Positions 27,833-35,849 are shown, counted from the first letter of the stretch. The stretch is DNA of 64,000 bases from Flavipsychrobacter sp. (GCA_021155965.1 JAJNBJ010000003.1:124001-188000), one strand, 5' to 3'. Notes: generated from the letters alone by a model not told the origin. Numbers and translations are program-made.

Positions 27833-27840
27833 AAGGTAAT
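27833..27840 (-). promoter_or_regulatory. Possible -7 box for sucC
   Basis: On the minus strand the sequence reads TACCTTCG, one base from TAnnTTTG. No clear TTTG is found 19 bases further upstream. A start here would give sucC a leader of about 65 bases that contains the 39-bp repeat. Confidence 0.35.
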
Positions 27841-27845
27841 AATTA

Positions 27846-28540
27846 CGGCCAAAAAACGGGGTTGAATTTTGCACACTTCGCGGATATTTTTTTGTAACAA
27901 CACTTATATGTATAACTGAATGATCCATAATACTTATAAACATTTTTTTTTGCGCACTATTTGCACACTTGTTGCGCATCCAGGCATTGATTATCAATGA
28001 GCCTTGTTCCTGAATTTGGCAGCCCCTTTGGGGTAAATAACCCGTTGTTGAGTTTTATTTAACCGCAAAGGGCGCAAAGACACAAAGAGAACCGCAAAGT
28101 CTTGTACCCGGGCAGTTGCGGAACAAAGTTCGTAAGAGTTTTGGTGGTGAAAAAATCTAATTTCCGTCACGGTACTGAAACTGTACCGTGACGGTTTTTG
28201 GGTATAGTGTGGGCGCGGGTTTGCGGGGATCTTGAAATATTTTATGCGGCGTTTTTTTTGTCTGAACTCGAATTGATGGAATTATTGAATTTTTAGAATT
28301 GGGTAGAGTGGATGCCTGGTTCGTCAGAAAATAAAACCAGCAAAGGATGGAAGTTTCAACACCGAGCCCTAAATACCTTCTCAGAAAGGGTTTCATTAGC
28401 AGTTCCGGATAAATCCGGAACAACATGGAAATTGTCTCATCCTGAATAAGACTAGACAACGGATAAATTAAAATAAACAACATTTTTTAATTATTTTTTA
28501 TATTTTTATGATTTATTATTAATATTTTAATTGCCCCGGT
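27846..28540. other. Long intergenic region with small repeats, no convincing gene
   Basis: Two ORFs in the track (60 and 108 aa) have irregular composition and are rejected. The region holds an AACCGCAAAGGGCGCAAAG-type tandem motif near 28062-28100, a strong hairpin at 28164-28199, and a short inverted repeat GTTCCGGAT/ATCCGGAAC at 28402-28421. The last 60 bases before the cyclase gene are extremely AT-rich, as in a promoter region, but I see no TAnnTTTG box. Confidence 0.6.
28164..28199 (+). terminator. Terminator-like hairpin in intergenic region
   Basis: CCGTCACGGTAC pairs perfectly with GTACCGTGACGG around a 7-base loop and is followed by TTTTT. The preceding CTAATTTCCGTCACGG recurs at about 52788-52803 in another intergenic region, so it may be a mobile hairpin rather than the terminator of a particular gene. 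Confidence 0.55.
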
Positions 28541-30469
28541 ATGAAGTGCTTTTTTTTAATCCCAGTTATTTTGTTGTTGGCCTATTCATCTGTTTTTGCT
28601 AAAAAAAGCGGGCAGGAGCGAATTGATTCTTTACTGGGTGAGGTATCTAATAAAAGAGATGATACCAGCCAGGTGAAGTTGTTGAGTGACTTAGCTGCGG
28701 CATATTCCGTTATTAACCCCGATGAAGGAATAAAGTATGGGGAACAAAGCCTGGCACTTGCCGGGAAATGTAATTGGAAAAAGGGCCAGGCAATGGCGAA
28801 CATTGATATTGGGTTAAATTACCGCACTAAAGCAGACTTCCAAAAAGCGCTGCAACATTATCAAAATGCCCTGAAAATAAGTGAAGAAGCCGGTCTTAAA
28901 AAAACTGTCGCTACTGCGTTGGGAAACATTGGTATTATTAATTCGGAAACGGGTAATTATCCCGGCGCCCTTGAATATTACTTCAAAGCGCTGAAAATAC
29001 ACGAAGAGTTGAATGACAGAATGGGTATGGCCAGGAATTTTGGCAATATCGGCAATATCTACAGTAAACAAAAAAACTCTTCTAAAGCGCTGGAATACGA
29101 CTTTAAAGCATTGAAGATATGTGAAGAGTTAAACCTTAAAAAAGGCATTGTTGTCAACCTTAATAATATTGGCAACGAATATGCGGATATGGGAGACATC
29201 CCTAAAAAATTGGAGTATTCTTTTAAGGCGCTGAAAATAGCCGAAGAAATACAGGATAAATATGAGATACAGAAAATTTATTGCAGCATCGGCATTGTTT
29301 ATTACAGGATGGGAAAATACCCCGATGCGCTGGAGAATAGCCTGAAAGCACTGAAAACTTCTGAAGAAATTCACGACAAATACAGCATTGCTTATAATAT
29401 AGCTCAGATAGGCTGCGTTTACAGCGATATCGCGAAAAACCTGCAAAGGGAAAAGCAGAAAGGCAATTTTAAATCATTTAGCAAAGATGAATTGTTGCAT
29501 AAAGCAACCGTATGGGTCGATAGCTCGGTGAAGCTATTTAAGGAAATTGGCAATGTGTCAGCGTTATTATATGCCATTGAAAACCTGTCAGAAATTCAAC
29601 GTGAATCGGGAAATTATAAAGGTGCGCTTGAGTCGTACCACAAATATGTTTTTTATAAAGATTCCCTTTTTTCACTGGAAAATAATGAAAAGATCACCAA
29701 TCTTGAAACTAAACGTGAACTGGACCTGAAAGATAAAGTGATAGAAATTAACAGGCTGAAAGTAATACAGAAACGCAAAACAAATATATACTTGTCTTGT
29801 GGAATCGCTTTGCTGCTTGTGGTGGTAGGTTTTGTAGTAAAAGAACGTAAAAAATCAGATAAGCTATTACTCAATATCCTGCCCGAGAAGGTAGCTGACG
29901 AACTGAAAAAGAAAGGCAGTTCTGCAGCGAGCCATTTTGATGCCGTTACGGTAATATTCGCGGATTTTGTGAATTTCACCAAGGCATCGGAACGTATGAG
30001 CCCGCAGGAACTGGTAAACGAACTGGATGCCTGTTTCAGGGTGTTTGATAAAATTACGTCTGATAACCATATAGAAAAAATAAAGACAGTGGGCGATGCA
30101 TACCTCGCGGTTTCCGGATTGCCAAAACCTAATGCCGGCCACGCAGTAAATATGATCAAAGCGGCAAAGGAAATTATGGCTTTTATGATGGACCGAAGGG
30201 CTAAGATCGGTGACAGGACCTTTGAGATACGCATCGGTATCCATTCAGGCACTGTGGTTGCGGGAATAGTGGGCATCAAAAAATTTGCTTATGACATATG
30301 GGGGGATACGGTAAATATTGCCGCGCGTATGGAACAAACTTCCGAACCTGGAAAAATAAATATTTCGCAAAGTACTTTCGATCTTGTAAAAGACAAATTC
30401 AGCTGCACCTATAGGGGCGAGATTGACGCTAAGAATAAAGGCGGCATGAACATGTACTTTGTAGATTAA
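28541..30469 (+). CDS. TPR-containing membrane adenylate cyclase (class III)
   Basis: A signal peptide (residues 1-20) leads to a periplasmic TPR region with about five 40-residue repeats (roughly residues 80-300, for example ALEYYFKALKIHEEL), a coiled stretch near 380-415, one membrane helix (416-434) and a cytoplasmic class III cyclase domain (465-642). Metal-binding Asp475 (FADF) and Asp519 (VGDA) are present. Lys515 and Asp585 occupy the base-specificity positions as in adenylate, not guanylate, cyclases, and Asn592 and Arg596 (NIAARM) complete the site. It should make cAMP in response to something bound by the TPRs. It resembles many TPR-cyclases in Bacteroidota; the signal is unknown. 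Confidence 0.93.
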   Translation: MKCFFLIPVILLLAYSSVFAKKSGQERIDSLLGEVSNKRDDTSQVKLLSDLAAAYSVINPDEGIKYGEQSLALAGKCNWKKGQAMANIDIGLNYRTKADFQKALQHYQNALKISEEAGLKKTVATALGNIGIINSETGNYPGALEYYFKALKIHEELNDRMGMARNFGNIGNIYSKQKNSSKALEYDFKALKICEELNLKKGIVVNLNNIGNEYADMGDIPKKLEYSFKALKIAEEIQDKYEIQKIYCSIGIVYYRMGKYPDALENSLKALKTSEEIHDKYSIAYNIAQIGCVYSDIAKNLQREKQKGNFKSFSKDELLHKATVWVDSSVKLFKEIGNVSALLYAIENLSEIQRESGNYKGALESYHKYVFYKDSLFSLENNEKITNLETKRELDLKDKVIEINRLKVIQKRKTNIYLSCGIALLLVVVGFVVKERKKSDKLLLNILPEKVADELKKKGSSAASHFDAVTVIFADFVNFTKASERMSPQELVNELDACFRVFDKITSDNHIEKIKTVGDAYLAVSGLPKPNAGHAVNMIKAAKEIMAFMMDRRAKIGDRTFEIRIGIHSGTVVAGIVGIKKFAYDIWGDTVNIAARMEQTSEPGKINISQSTFDLVKDKFSCTYRGEIDAKNKGGMNMYFVD

Positions 30470-30534
30470 TCCCGGATTGACCGTAGTGTTCTGACTCTTT
30501 AGTGCAGCCAATTCCCCGTCTGGCTCGAGTTTTC

Positions 30535-30596
30535 GTCCTCCCCGCGTGTCCTAGCCGATGTCTCTCAGAAGCGTTGGCTTGCTGTGTTGGGAGGAC
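30535..30596 (+). other. Long imperfect hairpin favoured as plus-strand RNA
   Basis: GTCCTCCC at the left end pairs with GGGAGGAC at the right, and inner parts (AGCCGATG with CGTTGGCT) continue the stem with one bulge. Several inner pairs are G-U, which are pairs only in plus-strand RNA. It lies 65 bases after the cyclase stop codon and may be in its 3' untranslated region. Confidence 0.55.
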
Positions 30597-30631
30597 TCGG
30601 CGGCAATCGGAGAACTGTCGTTGATGTCCCA

Positions 30632-30681
30632 GTTGCCCGTAGTGTTCCCAAAAATTAAAAAATAGAAGTTAACCGTAGTCT
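30632..30681 (+). repeat. 50-bp direct repeat, copy 1
   Basis: The sequence beginning GTTGCCCGTAGTGTTCCCAA is identical over 50 bases to 31862-31911. The two copies flank the small T9SS gene. Confidence 0.9.
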
Positions 30682-30690
30682 ACGTCCCCG

Positions 30691-30734
30691 GCGGGTCTCC
30701 CATAGCGTAGCCGGTGCGTTTAGCGGGGACCCGC
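30691..30734 (+). repeat. 43-bp palindromic element, copy A
   Basis: GCGGGTCTCC at the left and GGGGACCCGC at the right form a stem (one U-G pair), with a partly conserved centre ATAGCGTAGCC.GTGCGTT. The same element occurs at 32741-32783 and 33339-33381. Confidence 0.85.
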
Positions 30735-30817
30735 AGGCATCAGAGCACTGTAGTTGATGTTCCTCCTTTGGTGTCTATGTAAGCACAGAATAGTTATCTT
30801 TATGATATATATCCATA

Positions 30818-31801
30818 ATGAAGAGAAGAACCCTCCAAATATTCGCCCTACTTATTTTCTGCGTGCAATTAAAGGCACTGTCGCAGATTGTGCTGACCAA
30901 TGCCACCAATGGCTACCTGCCGGGCTACAAGGTGTGGTTATATTACAATTGGTCGGTTAATACGGGATACTACCCGGTTTCGCCGGGTTATACAAGCAGT
31001 TTGACCCATACCTGGGACCTGCATGATATGACAACACTGCTTGGCCAGCGACTGGATTACAACCATTGCCCTGTTAACGCATCGCAGATAATTACACCCA
31101 ACGGAGATTGCGTATTGAATACAGACGACTACATTGTTCGCACCATGCACTATCCCTTCATGTACAACGTTCCTGACACGCTGATGAAATTTCCGATGGC
31201 ACAAGGCGACCACTTTAATACTACCTATTATACCACCAATCCCATCTCAACGTCTGCAAAATTCCGCACGGTGTATGGTACCGATTCGGTTGCTGCCGAT
31301 TTAGCAGGCAAACTGATATTGCCACATGCAACTTTTGATGAAGTTCTGAGAATAAGGACGGTGAGCAACTTCACAGATTCGAGCCATAGCACGGCAGATA
31401 CGGTATTCAGAACGCGTACTATAAAGTACGCCTGGTATTCGCCCATGCACAGGCAATACCTGCTGGTACTAGATACAAGCTATCTATACCGGAAATGGGG
31501 GTTCGACATTACTAACCAGGTGAGCGTTTATTCGGGCTATACGCTGCCCTTTCCTATGGCTGTGGCAGATCCTGCAAAACCACACAACCTGCTGGTCTCC
31601 CCCAACCCTGCAGGTGATGTGCTGACAGTTTCCTGCGCCGAAGGGCTCAACTCAGTAATTATTTGCAATCTAACGGGTCACAATTTACTCAGCCAATCGT
31701 TTACCTCCCGGCAAGCCGATCTGGATATTGCTCATCTGCCAGCGGGCGTGTACTTTATTAAGGTAAACGGCAGCGAAGTACGGCGGTTTGTGAAACAGTA
31801 G
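30818..31801 (+). CDS. Secreted protein with T9SS C-terminal sorting domain (327 aa)
   Basis: A signal peptide (MKRRTLQIFALLIFCVQLKALSQ) is followed by a mature region of about 230 residues that I do not recognise, rich in Tyr and Thr. The last 75 residues are a T9SS type A sorting domain: LLVSPNPAGDVLTV, then a central LTGHNLLSQSF, then IAHLPAGVYFIKV and a basic end. It should cross the outer membrane by type IX secretion. The gene sits between the two copies of the 50-bp direct repeat, so it may have been inserted or moved as a unit; that is inference. Confidence 0.88.
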   Translation: MKRRTLQIFALLIFCVQLKALSQIVLTNATNGYLPGYKVWLYYNWSVNTGYYPVSPGYTSSLTHTWDLHDMTTLLGQRLDYNHCPVNASQIITPNGDCVLNTDDYIVRTMHYPFMYNVPDTLMKFPMAQGDHFNTTYYTTNPISTSAKFRTVYGTDSVAADLAGKLILPHATFDEVLRIRTVSNFTDSSHSTADTVFRTRTIKYAWYSPMHRQYLLVLDTSYLYRKWGFDITNQVSVYSGYTLPFPMAVADPAKPHNLLVSPNPAGDVLTVSCAEGLNSVIICNLTGHNLLSQSFTSRQADLDIAHLPAGVYFIKVNGSEVRRFVKQ

Positions 31802-31861
31802 CCAAAGGCACCGCCTTAAAAAACCAACCACAAACAAGCACATCCCGAAAATTATACCTCC

Positions 31862-31911
31862 GTTGCCCGTAGTGTTCCCAAAAATTAAAAAATAGAAGTT
31901 AACCGTAGTCT
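31862..31911 (+). repeat. 50-bp direct repeat, copy 2, with adjoining hairpin
   Basis: It is identical to 30632-30681. At its right end AACCGTAGTC (31901-31910) pairs exactly with GACTACGGTT (31914-31923) around TCT, a hairpin not present at copy 1. It lies 60 bases after the T9SS gene and 66 bases before the next start codon. Confidence 0.9.
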
Positions 31912-31977
31912 CTGACTACGGTTGCGCGATATCCAATCTCCCAATTGGCATTTGAGCCGGGTTTCATACATTTATAT

Positions 31978-32415
31978 ATGCGCTTCATAACCCTTTTCAG
32001 CATACTGCCGGTTTACTTCTTTTTATGCTCATGCGGCAAAACAACCATTGACTATGGCGTGAAAGGCGAATTCAGGTATTATAACCGTACCGTCAATACG
32101 ATACGGGTATCCCTGGTGCTGGGCATGGAAAAAGCGTATGCATCATACACTCTAGCCCCCGGCGACTCGTTCGTCATCAACACCAGCGGTATTGGCGAAA
32201 AAGTTGCCGACCCTGAAAAATACGTACCGGGCATAGCTTCTGATACCACTACCATACGGTTCAACGATACCCTGTGTTATTCGGAATACATGAAAAAGGG
32301 CCCCGTCCTGCATAATAATGCCACCCACACTTATCTGAAAAGAGGTGATAATGATTATATATTCTATTTCAACATCGACACTATCCTGTATAATCTTGCT
32401 ACAAGGTGTCCCTAA
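31978..32415 (+). CDS. Hypothetical lipoprotein (145 aa)
   Basis: The track start at 31945 adds a non-signal extension, whereas the ATG at 31978 gives MRFITLFSILPVYFFLCSC, a lipoprotein signal. The mature part (GKTTIDYGVKGEFRYYNRTVNTIRVSL...) is beta-rich and has no motif I recognise. It is transcribed in the same direction as its neighbours within the repeat-rich stretch. Confidence 0.7.
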   Translation: MRFITLFSILPVYFFLCSCGKTTIDYGVKGEFRYYNRTVNTIRVSLVLGMEKAYASYTLAPGDSFVINTSGIGEKVADPEKYVPGIASDTTTIRFNDTLCYSEYMKKGPVLHNNATHTYLKRGDNDYIFYFNIDTILYNLATRCP

Positions 32416-32480
32416 CCCCTTTATACCTTAAACAAAAACAACTTTGGTACATTATTTGCTGGTTAATAAACATATACCTT

Positions 32481-32717
32481 ATGAATAGAAAATACCAGCT
32501 TCTGCCATTTATCATCCTTGTATTTACCGGTTGTAAAAAAGACTATACCTGCACTTGCGGGACAGGAACGTATAACCCATATACACAACGGTATAGTTCA
32601 GGCAAGTCAGTAACAACTATATATGGGACTGAGAACAAAGGCCGTAAAAAATGTGAGGATATTCGAAACTCGCTGAACAAGGGCCACAACATAACTGCTG
32701 AATGCGAGTTTAAATAG
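32481..32717 (+). CDS. Small hypothetical lipoprotein (78 aa)
   Basis: From the ATG at 32481 the product is MNRKYQLLPFIILVFTGC followed by KKDYTCTCGTGTYNPYTQRY. The Cys after FTG is the likely lipidation site. Cys pairs (CTC, KKCED, AECEF) suggest disulfides. Small Bacteroidota lipoproteins of this kind (KKDYTC.C) are common, but I know no function. A degraded copy of its last codons lies at about 33393-33417, downstream of the next gene. Its stop is followed after 24 bases by palindromic element copy B. Confidence 0.72.
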   Translation: MNRKYQLLPFIILVFTGCKKDYTCTCGTGTYNPYTQRYSSGKSVTTIYGTENKGRKKCEDIRNSLNKGHNITAECEFK

Positions 32718-32740
32718 CCCGGGCCATCCCGTCCCAAAGG

Positions 32741-32783
32741 GCGGGTCTACCATAACATAGCCCGTGCGTTAGCGGGGACCCGC
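32741..32783 (+). repeat. 43-bp palindromic element, copy B
   Basis: GCGGGTCTACC...GGGGACCCGC matches copies A and C, with substitutions in the centre. It lies 24 bases after the stop codon of the small lipoprotein gene, where it could form a 3' hairpin. Confidence 0.85.
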
Positions 32784-32922
32784 AGGAATCACGTGAAAAT
32801 CCTTTGTTTCACAAGACACCGCAAATAAGATTAATCAACCGCTATCATAAAATGCATACTCGCGATCTGATACTTGAAGGTGTGCAATGGCATGCATTTT
32901 TTACGTCCATTTTAAAAAAGGT

Positions 32923-33318
32923 ATGCAGACAGCACAGATAACAGCAGACAGGGTAAGGGACAATACTGCGGACTCTATTAACCAAAAAATAGATAACGAG
33001 ATCAATGCCAGCATTCAATTCTACAAGCAACAAGATGCAAGTGTTATCCGTGCCAGGATAGCAGAACTTGATAAAGAATGGGATATTGAAAGGACCCTTG
33101 AATTTAACGCATCGGCAGTGGCGTTCATAGGTGTAATACTATCGGCCACCGTGAGTAAAAAATGGATGATCTTGCCGGGATTGGTAACGTTTTTTCTTGG
33201 GCAACACGCAATACAGGGATGGTGCCCGCCATTACCGCTCTTCAGGCAAATGAACATAAGAACGAGAAAAGAGATAGATAAAGAAAAATATGCTTTATTA
33301 GAGCTATTAAAAAGTTAG
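32923..33318 (+). CDS. DUF2892/YgaP-type membrane domain protein
   Basis: The C-terminal part resembles the YgaP-like transmembrane domain (DUF2892): two hydrophobic segments (FNASAVAFIGVILSATVS and MILPGLVTFFLGQHAIQG) followed by WCPPLPLFRQM and RTRKEIDKEKYAL. The N-terminal 60 residues are a charged helix. The ATG at 32923 follows AAAAAAGG and is preferred over the track start at 32887. Relatives occur alone or fused to rhodanese domains; the role is unknown. It is followed after 20 bases by palindromic element copy C. Confidence 0.75.
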   Translation: MQTAQITADRVRDNTADSINQKIDNEINASIQFYKQQDASVIRARIAELDKEWDIERTLEFNASAVAFIGVILSATVSKKWMILPGLVTFFLGQHAIQGWCPPLPLFRQMNIRTRKEIDKEKYALLELLKS

Positions 33319-33338
33319 CCGGGAATTCTGCCCCCTGG

Positions 33339-33381
33339 GCGGGTCTCCCTTAGCATAGCCCGTGCGTTAGCGGGGACCCGC
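33339..33381 (+). repeat. 43-bp palindromic element, copy C
   Basis: GCGGGTCTCCCTTAGCATAGCCCGTGCGTTAGCGGGGACCCGC-type element, 20 bases after a stop codon. Upstream flanks of B and C (TAGCCCGGGCCATCCCGTCCC and TAGCCGGGAATTCTGCCCCC) are also similar, so the repeat unit is longer than the palindrome. Confidence 0.85.
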
Positions 33382-33392
33382 AAGCATCAGGG

Positions 33393-33420
33393 CATTGCTG
33401 AGTACGAGTTCGAATAACCC
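33393..33420 (+). pseudogene. Remnant of the 3' end of a small lipoprotein gene
   Basis: GCTGAGTACGAGTTCGAATAACCCGGGG resembles GCTGAATGCGAGTTTAAATAGCCCGGGC at the end of the 32481-32717 gene (AECEFK stop). Only this tail is recognisable. It suggests that another copy of that gene, with its trailing repeat, once lay here. Confidence 0.45.
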
Positions 33421-33498
33421 GGGGCATCGTCCGGCAGTTTCCACGCAGGTTTTAAATGGCATGATGTTTATGCGTTGGTACAGGCATAATAAACTTGT

Positions 33499-35067
33499 AT
33501 GAACAGGGAGATCGGCAACATTACTGCGGGAGAGCATTTATCTTATTGGGTAAGTTCATCGGTGCCTTTAGCTTATCAGCCGCTAAAGAAAAACACCAAT
33601 ACCGATGTGCTGATAATAGGCGGCGGCATAGCCGGCCTTACTACTGCCTATTGCCTTGCCAAAGCGGGCAAAAGCGTGATACTGATAGAAGACGGCAATA
33701 TTGGCAGCGGCGAAAGTGGCAGGACAACAGCCCACGCCACCTGCGCGCTGGATGACCGGTATTACCATATAGAGCAACTGCACGGCAAAGACAAAACAGC
33801 AAAAGTTGCTGCCAGTCATATGAAGGCGATAGCGTTTATTGCCGGCACAGTAAAAAACGAAAATATTGACTGCCATTATAAAACAGTCGATGGCTACCTG
33901 TTCCTGCACCCGACAGACACCAAGGAGAACCTGGAGAAAGAATATGAAGCAGCACGCCGAGCAGGGGTGCTCACCGAAATGCTGGAGGCCATTCCTGCTT
34001 TAGCTGCAGAAGAAGGAAAATGGTGCATCAGGTTCAGGGAGCAGGGGCAGTTCCACATTATGCATTATTTAAAAGGGCTTGCAGATGCGGTAGTGAAACT
34101 CGGTGGAGAGATCTATACACAAACCCATGCATCAAAAATTGATGTTCATGGCGCTACTGCCAATGGATACGATATAAAGGCCAACCATATTGTAGTAGCT
34201 ACCAACAGCCCGGTGAATGACATTTTTACCATGCACACCAAGCAGTATCCTTACAGGACATATGTAATAGCTGCAAAGATCGCTAAGGGTACACTGCCCT
34301 ACTCCTTATGGTGGGATACCGGCGACCAGGACAGCAAGTGGATCGCGAAGCCTTATCATTACGTGCGACTGGAAGAATATGATGACCAATATGACCTGCT
34401 GATAGCCGGCGGCGAAGACCACAAAACCGGCCAGGCCGATGATGAAAAAATACCTGAAGAAGCGCGCTATGACCGGCTGACAGAATGGGCAAGAAAACGC
34501 TTCCCTGCAATGGGCGATATTGCTTATAGATGGTCGGGGCAGGTGCTGGAGCCATTGGATTCGCTGGCGTTCATTGGCAAAAATCCCGGCGATGAGAACA
34601 TATACATCATAACCGGCGACTCAGGGAATGGCATAACTCACGGCACCCTTGGCGGTATCATTGTTTCTGATATCATCCGCGGCATACCCAATGAATGGGC
34701 GGCGCTATATGACCCGGCGCGCATTACCATGAGCACAGCAGGCGACTATATTGAGGAAGCGGCAAACATGGCGGCACAATATGGCGACTGGCTGGACCCA
34801 GGCGATGTGGAAAGCATGGCAGAAGTAAGAGCTGGCGAAGGCGCAATAATAAGTGTAGGCTTAAAAAAAATAGCTGTATTCCGGGACGAGGAGCAAAAGT
34901 TGCATACTTATAGCGCAGTATGCCCGCACCTGGGTTGTGTGCTGCAATGGAATGCCGATGAAAAGTCGTTCGACTGCCCATGCCATGGGTCAAGGTTTAC
35001 CAAGGAAGGGAAAGTGATCAATGGTCCGGCGCAGAGTGATCTGAAAAAAGTGGGGATACGGGAGTAA
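33499..35067 (+). CDS. FAD-dependent oxidoreductase fused to a Rieske [2Fe-2S] domain
   Basis: The N-terminal domain (residues 1-410) is a DAO-type flavoprotein: dinucleotide motif LIIGGGIAGLTTAYCLAKAG near residue 35-54, then GRTTAHATCALDDRYY, and the C-terminal FAD motif GDSGNGITHGTLGG. Residues about 420-522 are a Rieske domain with both ligand pairs, CPHLGC and CPCHGS. Enzymes of this architecture oxidise amines or related substrates and pass electrons to the cluster; the substrate is unknown. It is probably cytosolic, since no signal is seen. It stands alone between the repeat field and a frameshifted gene. Confidence 0.92.
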   Translation: MNREIGNITAGEHLSYWVSSSVPLAYQPLKKNTNTDVLIIGGGIAGLTTAYCLAKAGKSVILIEDGNIGSGESGRTTAHATCALDDRYYHIEQLHGKDKTAKVAASHMKAIAFIAGTVKNENIDCHYKTVDGYLFLHPTDTKENLEKEYEAARRAGVLTEMLEAIPALAAEEGKWCIRFREQGQFHIMHYLKGLADAVVKLGGEIYTQTHASKIDVHGATANGYDIKANHIVVATNSPVNDIFTMHTKQYPYRTYVIAAKIAKGTLPYSLWWDTGDQDSKWIAKPYHYVRLEEYDDQYDLLIAGGEDHKTGQADDEKIPEEARYDRLTEWARKRFPAMGDIAYRWSGQVLEPLDSLAFIGKNPGDENIYIITGDSGNGITHGTLGGIIVSDIIRGIPNEWAALYDPARITMSTAGDYIEEAANMAAQYGDWLDPGDVESMAEVRAGEGAIISVGLKKIAVFRDEEQKLHTYSAVCPHLGCVLQWNADEKSFDCPCHGSRFTKEGKVINGPAQSDLKKVGIRE

Positions 35068-35072
35068 AGTTC

Positions 35073-35517
35073 TCAACGAAATACCACCTTCCAATTACGC
35101 TTGTTGTCCACATATTTGTCAATAGTAATGTAGCGCGACCAGCTATATTGTGAGGGATTTAAGTCACGCTTCATGTACATGTAAAAGGCCTTATATAATC
35201 CATCATTGTCATAACAGTCCAGTGCCACATCCACGTCTTTATTGCCCTTCATTTTCAGGATAAAGGTTGTTTTTTCATCCCTGGATATCTTTTTTACGGG
35301 ATAGGGAGTAATATAACCGGGGACGGTGATAGTTTTATTATCCAGATCGAGTAAATGTCCTGAAGGAGACCTTGTCTTTCTTATCGAACCAGAGCTCATC
35401 CATATCACCTGCTCCATAGGTAAGCTTTACAGAATAGAGGGGTTTGAAGGTATAGACCTGTGCTACGCTGATAAAAGACACGCATAACAGTGCTGCTATA
35501 AAGGAGAACTTCTTCAT
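35073..35517 (-). pseudogene. Frameshifted gene for a small secreted protein
   Basis: Two overlapping minus-strand ORFs make one protein. The first (from ATG at 35517) has a signal peptide MKKFSFIAALLCVSFISVAQ and runs through DELWFDKKDKVSFRTF; it then stops after TRSG. The second continues in another frame from about HLLDLDNKTITVPGY to the end KRNWKVVFR. The junction is near 35350-35362, where TTTACTCGATCTGGATAA is read in one frame and CTCGATCTGGATAAT in the other. A single-base indel, either real decay or an assembly error, would join them into about 148 residues. Family not recognised. Confidence 0.7.
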
Positions 35518-35570
35518 TGCATAGTGATTTATATGCAATGTAATAAAAAACGTTGGGAGGGCGTATAAGA

Positions 35571-35777
35571 CTAATTCTGAGTATTACTGAAACGCAGATC
35601 GGGCGGGAGATCGCCGCCAGTTATGGTTAAGGCTTTGTCGATGGGAAGGCTGGAGAGCAGGGAGAAGAACTGTTCACGCCTGCTGATGGGAATTGTAGGT
35701 AATGCCTTTAAGTATTTCCTGTATTCATCCTTCTTCAGGAGGTTTTGCGCCATAGTTTTAAATTCTCCAAGGTTCAT
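35571..35777 (-). CDS. Small hypothetical protein (68 aa)
   Basis: This short product (MNLGEFKTMAQNLLKKDEYRKYLKAL...) is helix-like and soluble, with no signal peptide. Charged composition and the ATG start make it a plausible gene, and the plus-strand ORF overlapping it has poorer composition. I do not recognise it. Confidence 0.5.
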   Translation of the reverse strand: MNLGEFKTMAQNLLKKDEYRKYLKALPTIPISRREQFFSLLSSLPIDKALTITGGDLPPDLRFSNTQN

Positions 35778-35849
35778 ACTATTCGTTTTCTACCATTATT
35801 ACAAAAGTTGTTCCAACATTTTTTTGCATAATATGCACCTTCTCTGTTG

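Larger units (their letters stand above)
30470..30817. other. Repeat-rich intergenic region after the cyclase gene
   Basis: No gene is supported. The stretch contains a long hairpin (30535-30596), copy 1 of a 50-bp direct repeat (30632-30681) and copy A of a 43-bp palindromic element (30691-30734). The motif CCGTAGTGTTC occurs both at 30481 and inside the direct repeat. Confidence 0.7.

Noticed and set aside
28157-28483. 108-aa minus-strand ORF between sucC and the cyclase
   Set aside because: It begins in AT-rich DNA, crosses a perfect hairpin terminator, and has irregular composition.
29653-30279. 208-aa ORF antisense to the cyclase
   Set aside because: The opposite strand encodes a complete cyclase domain with catalytic residues; this ORF has no recognisable family.
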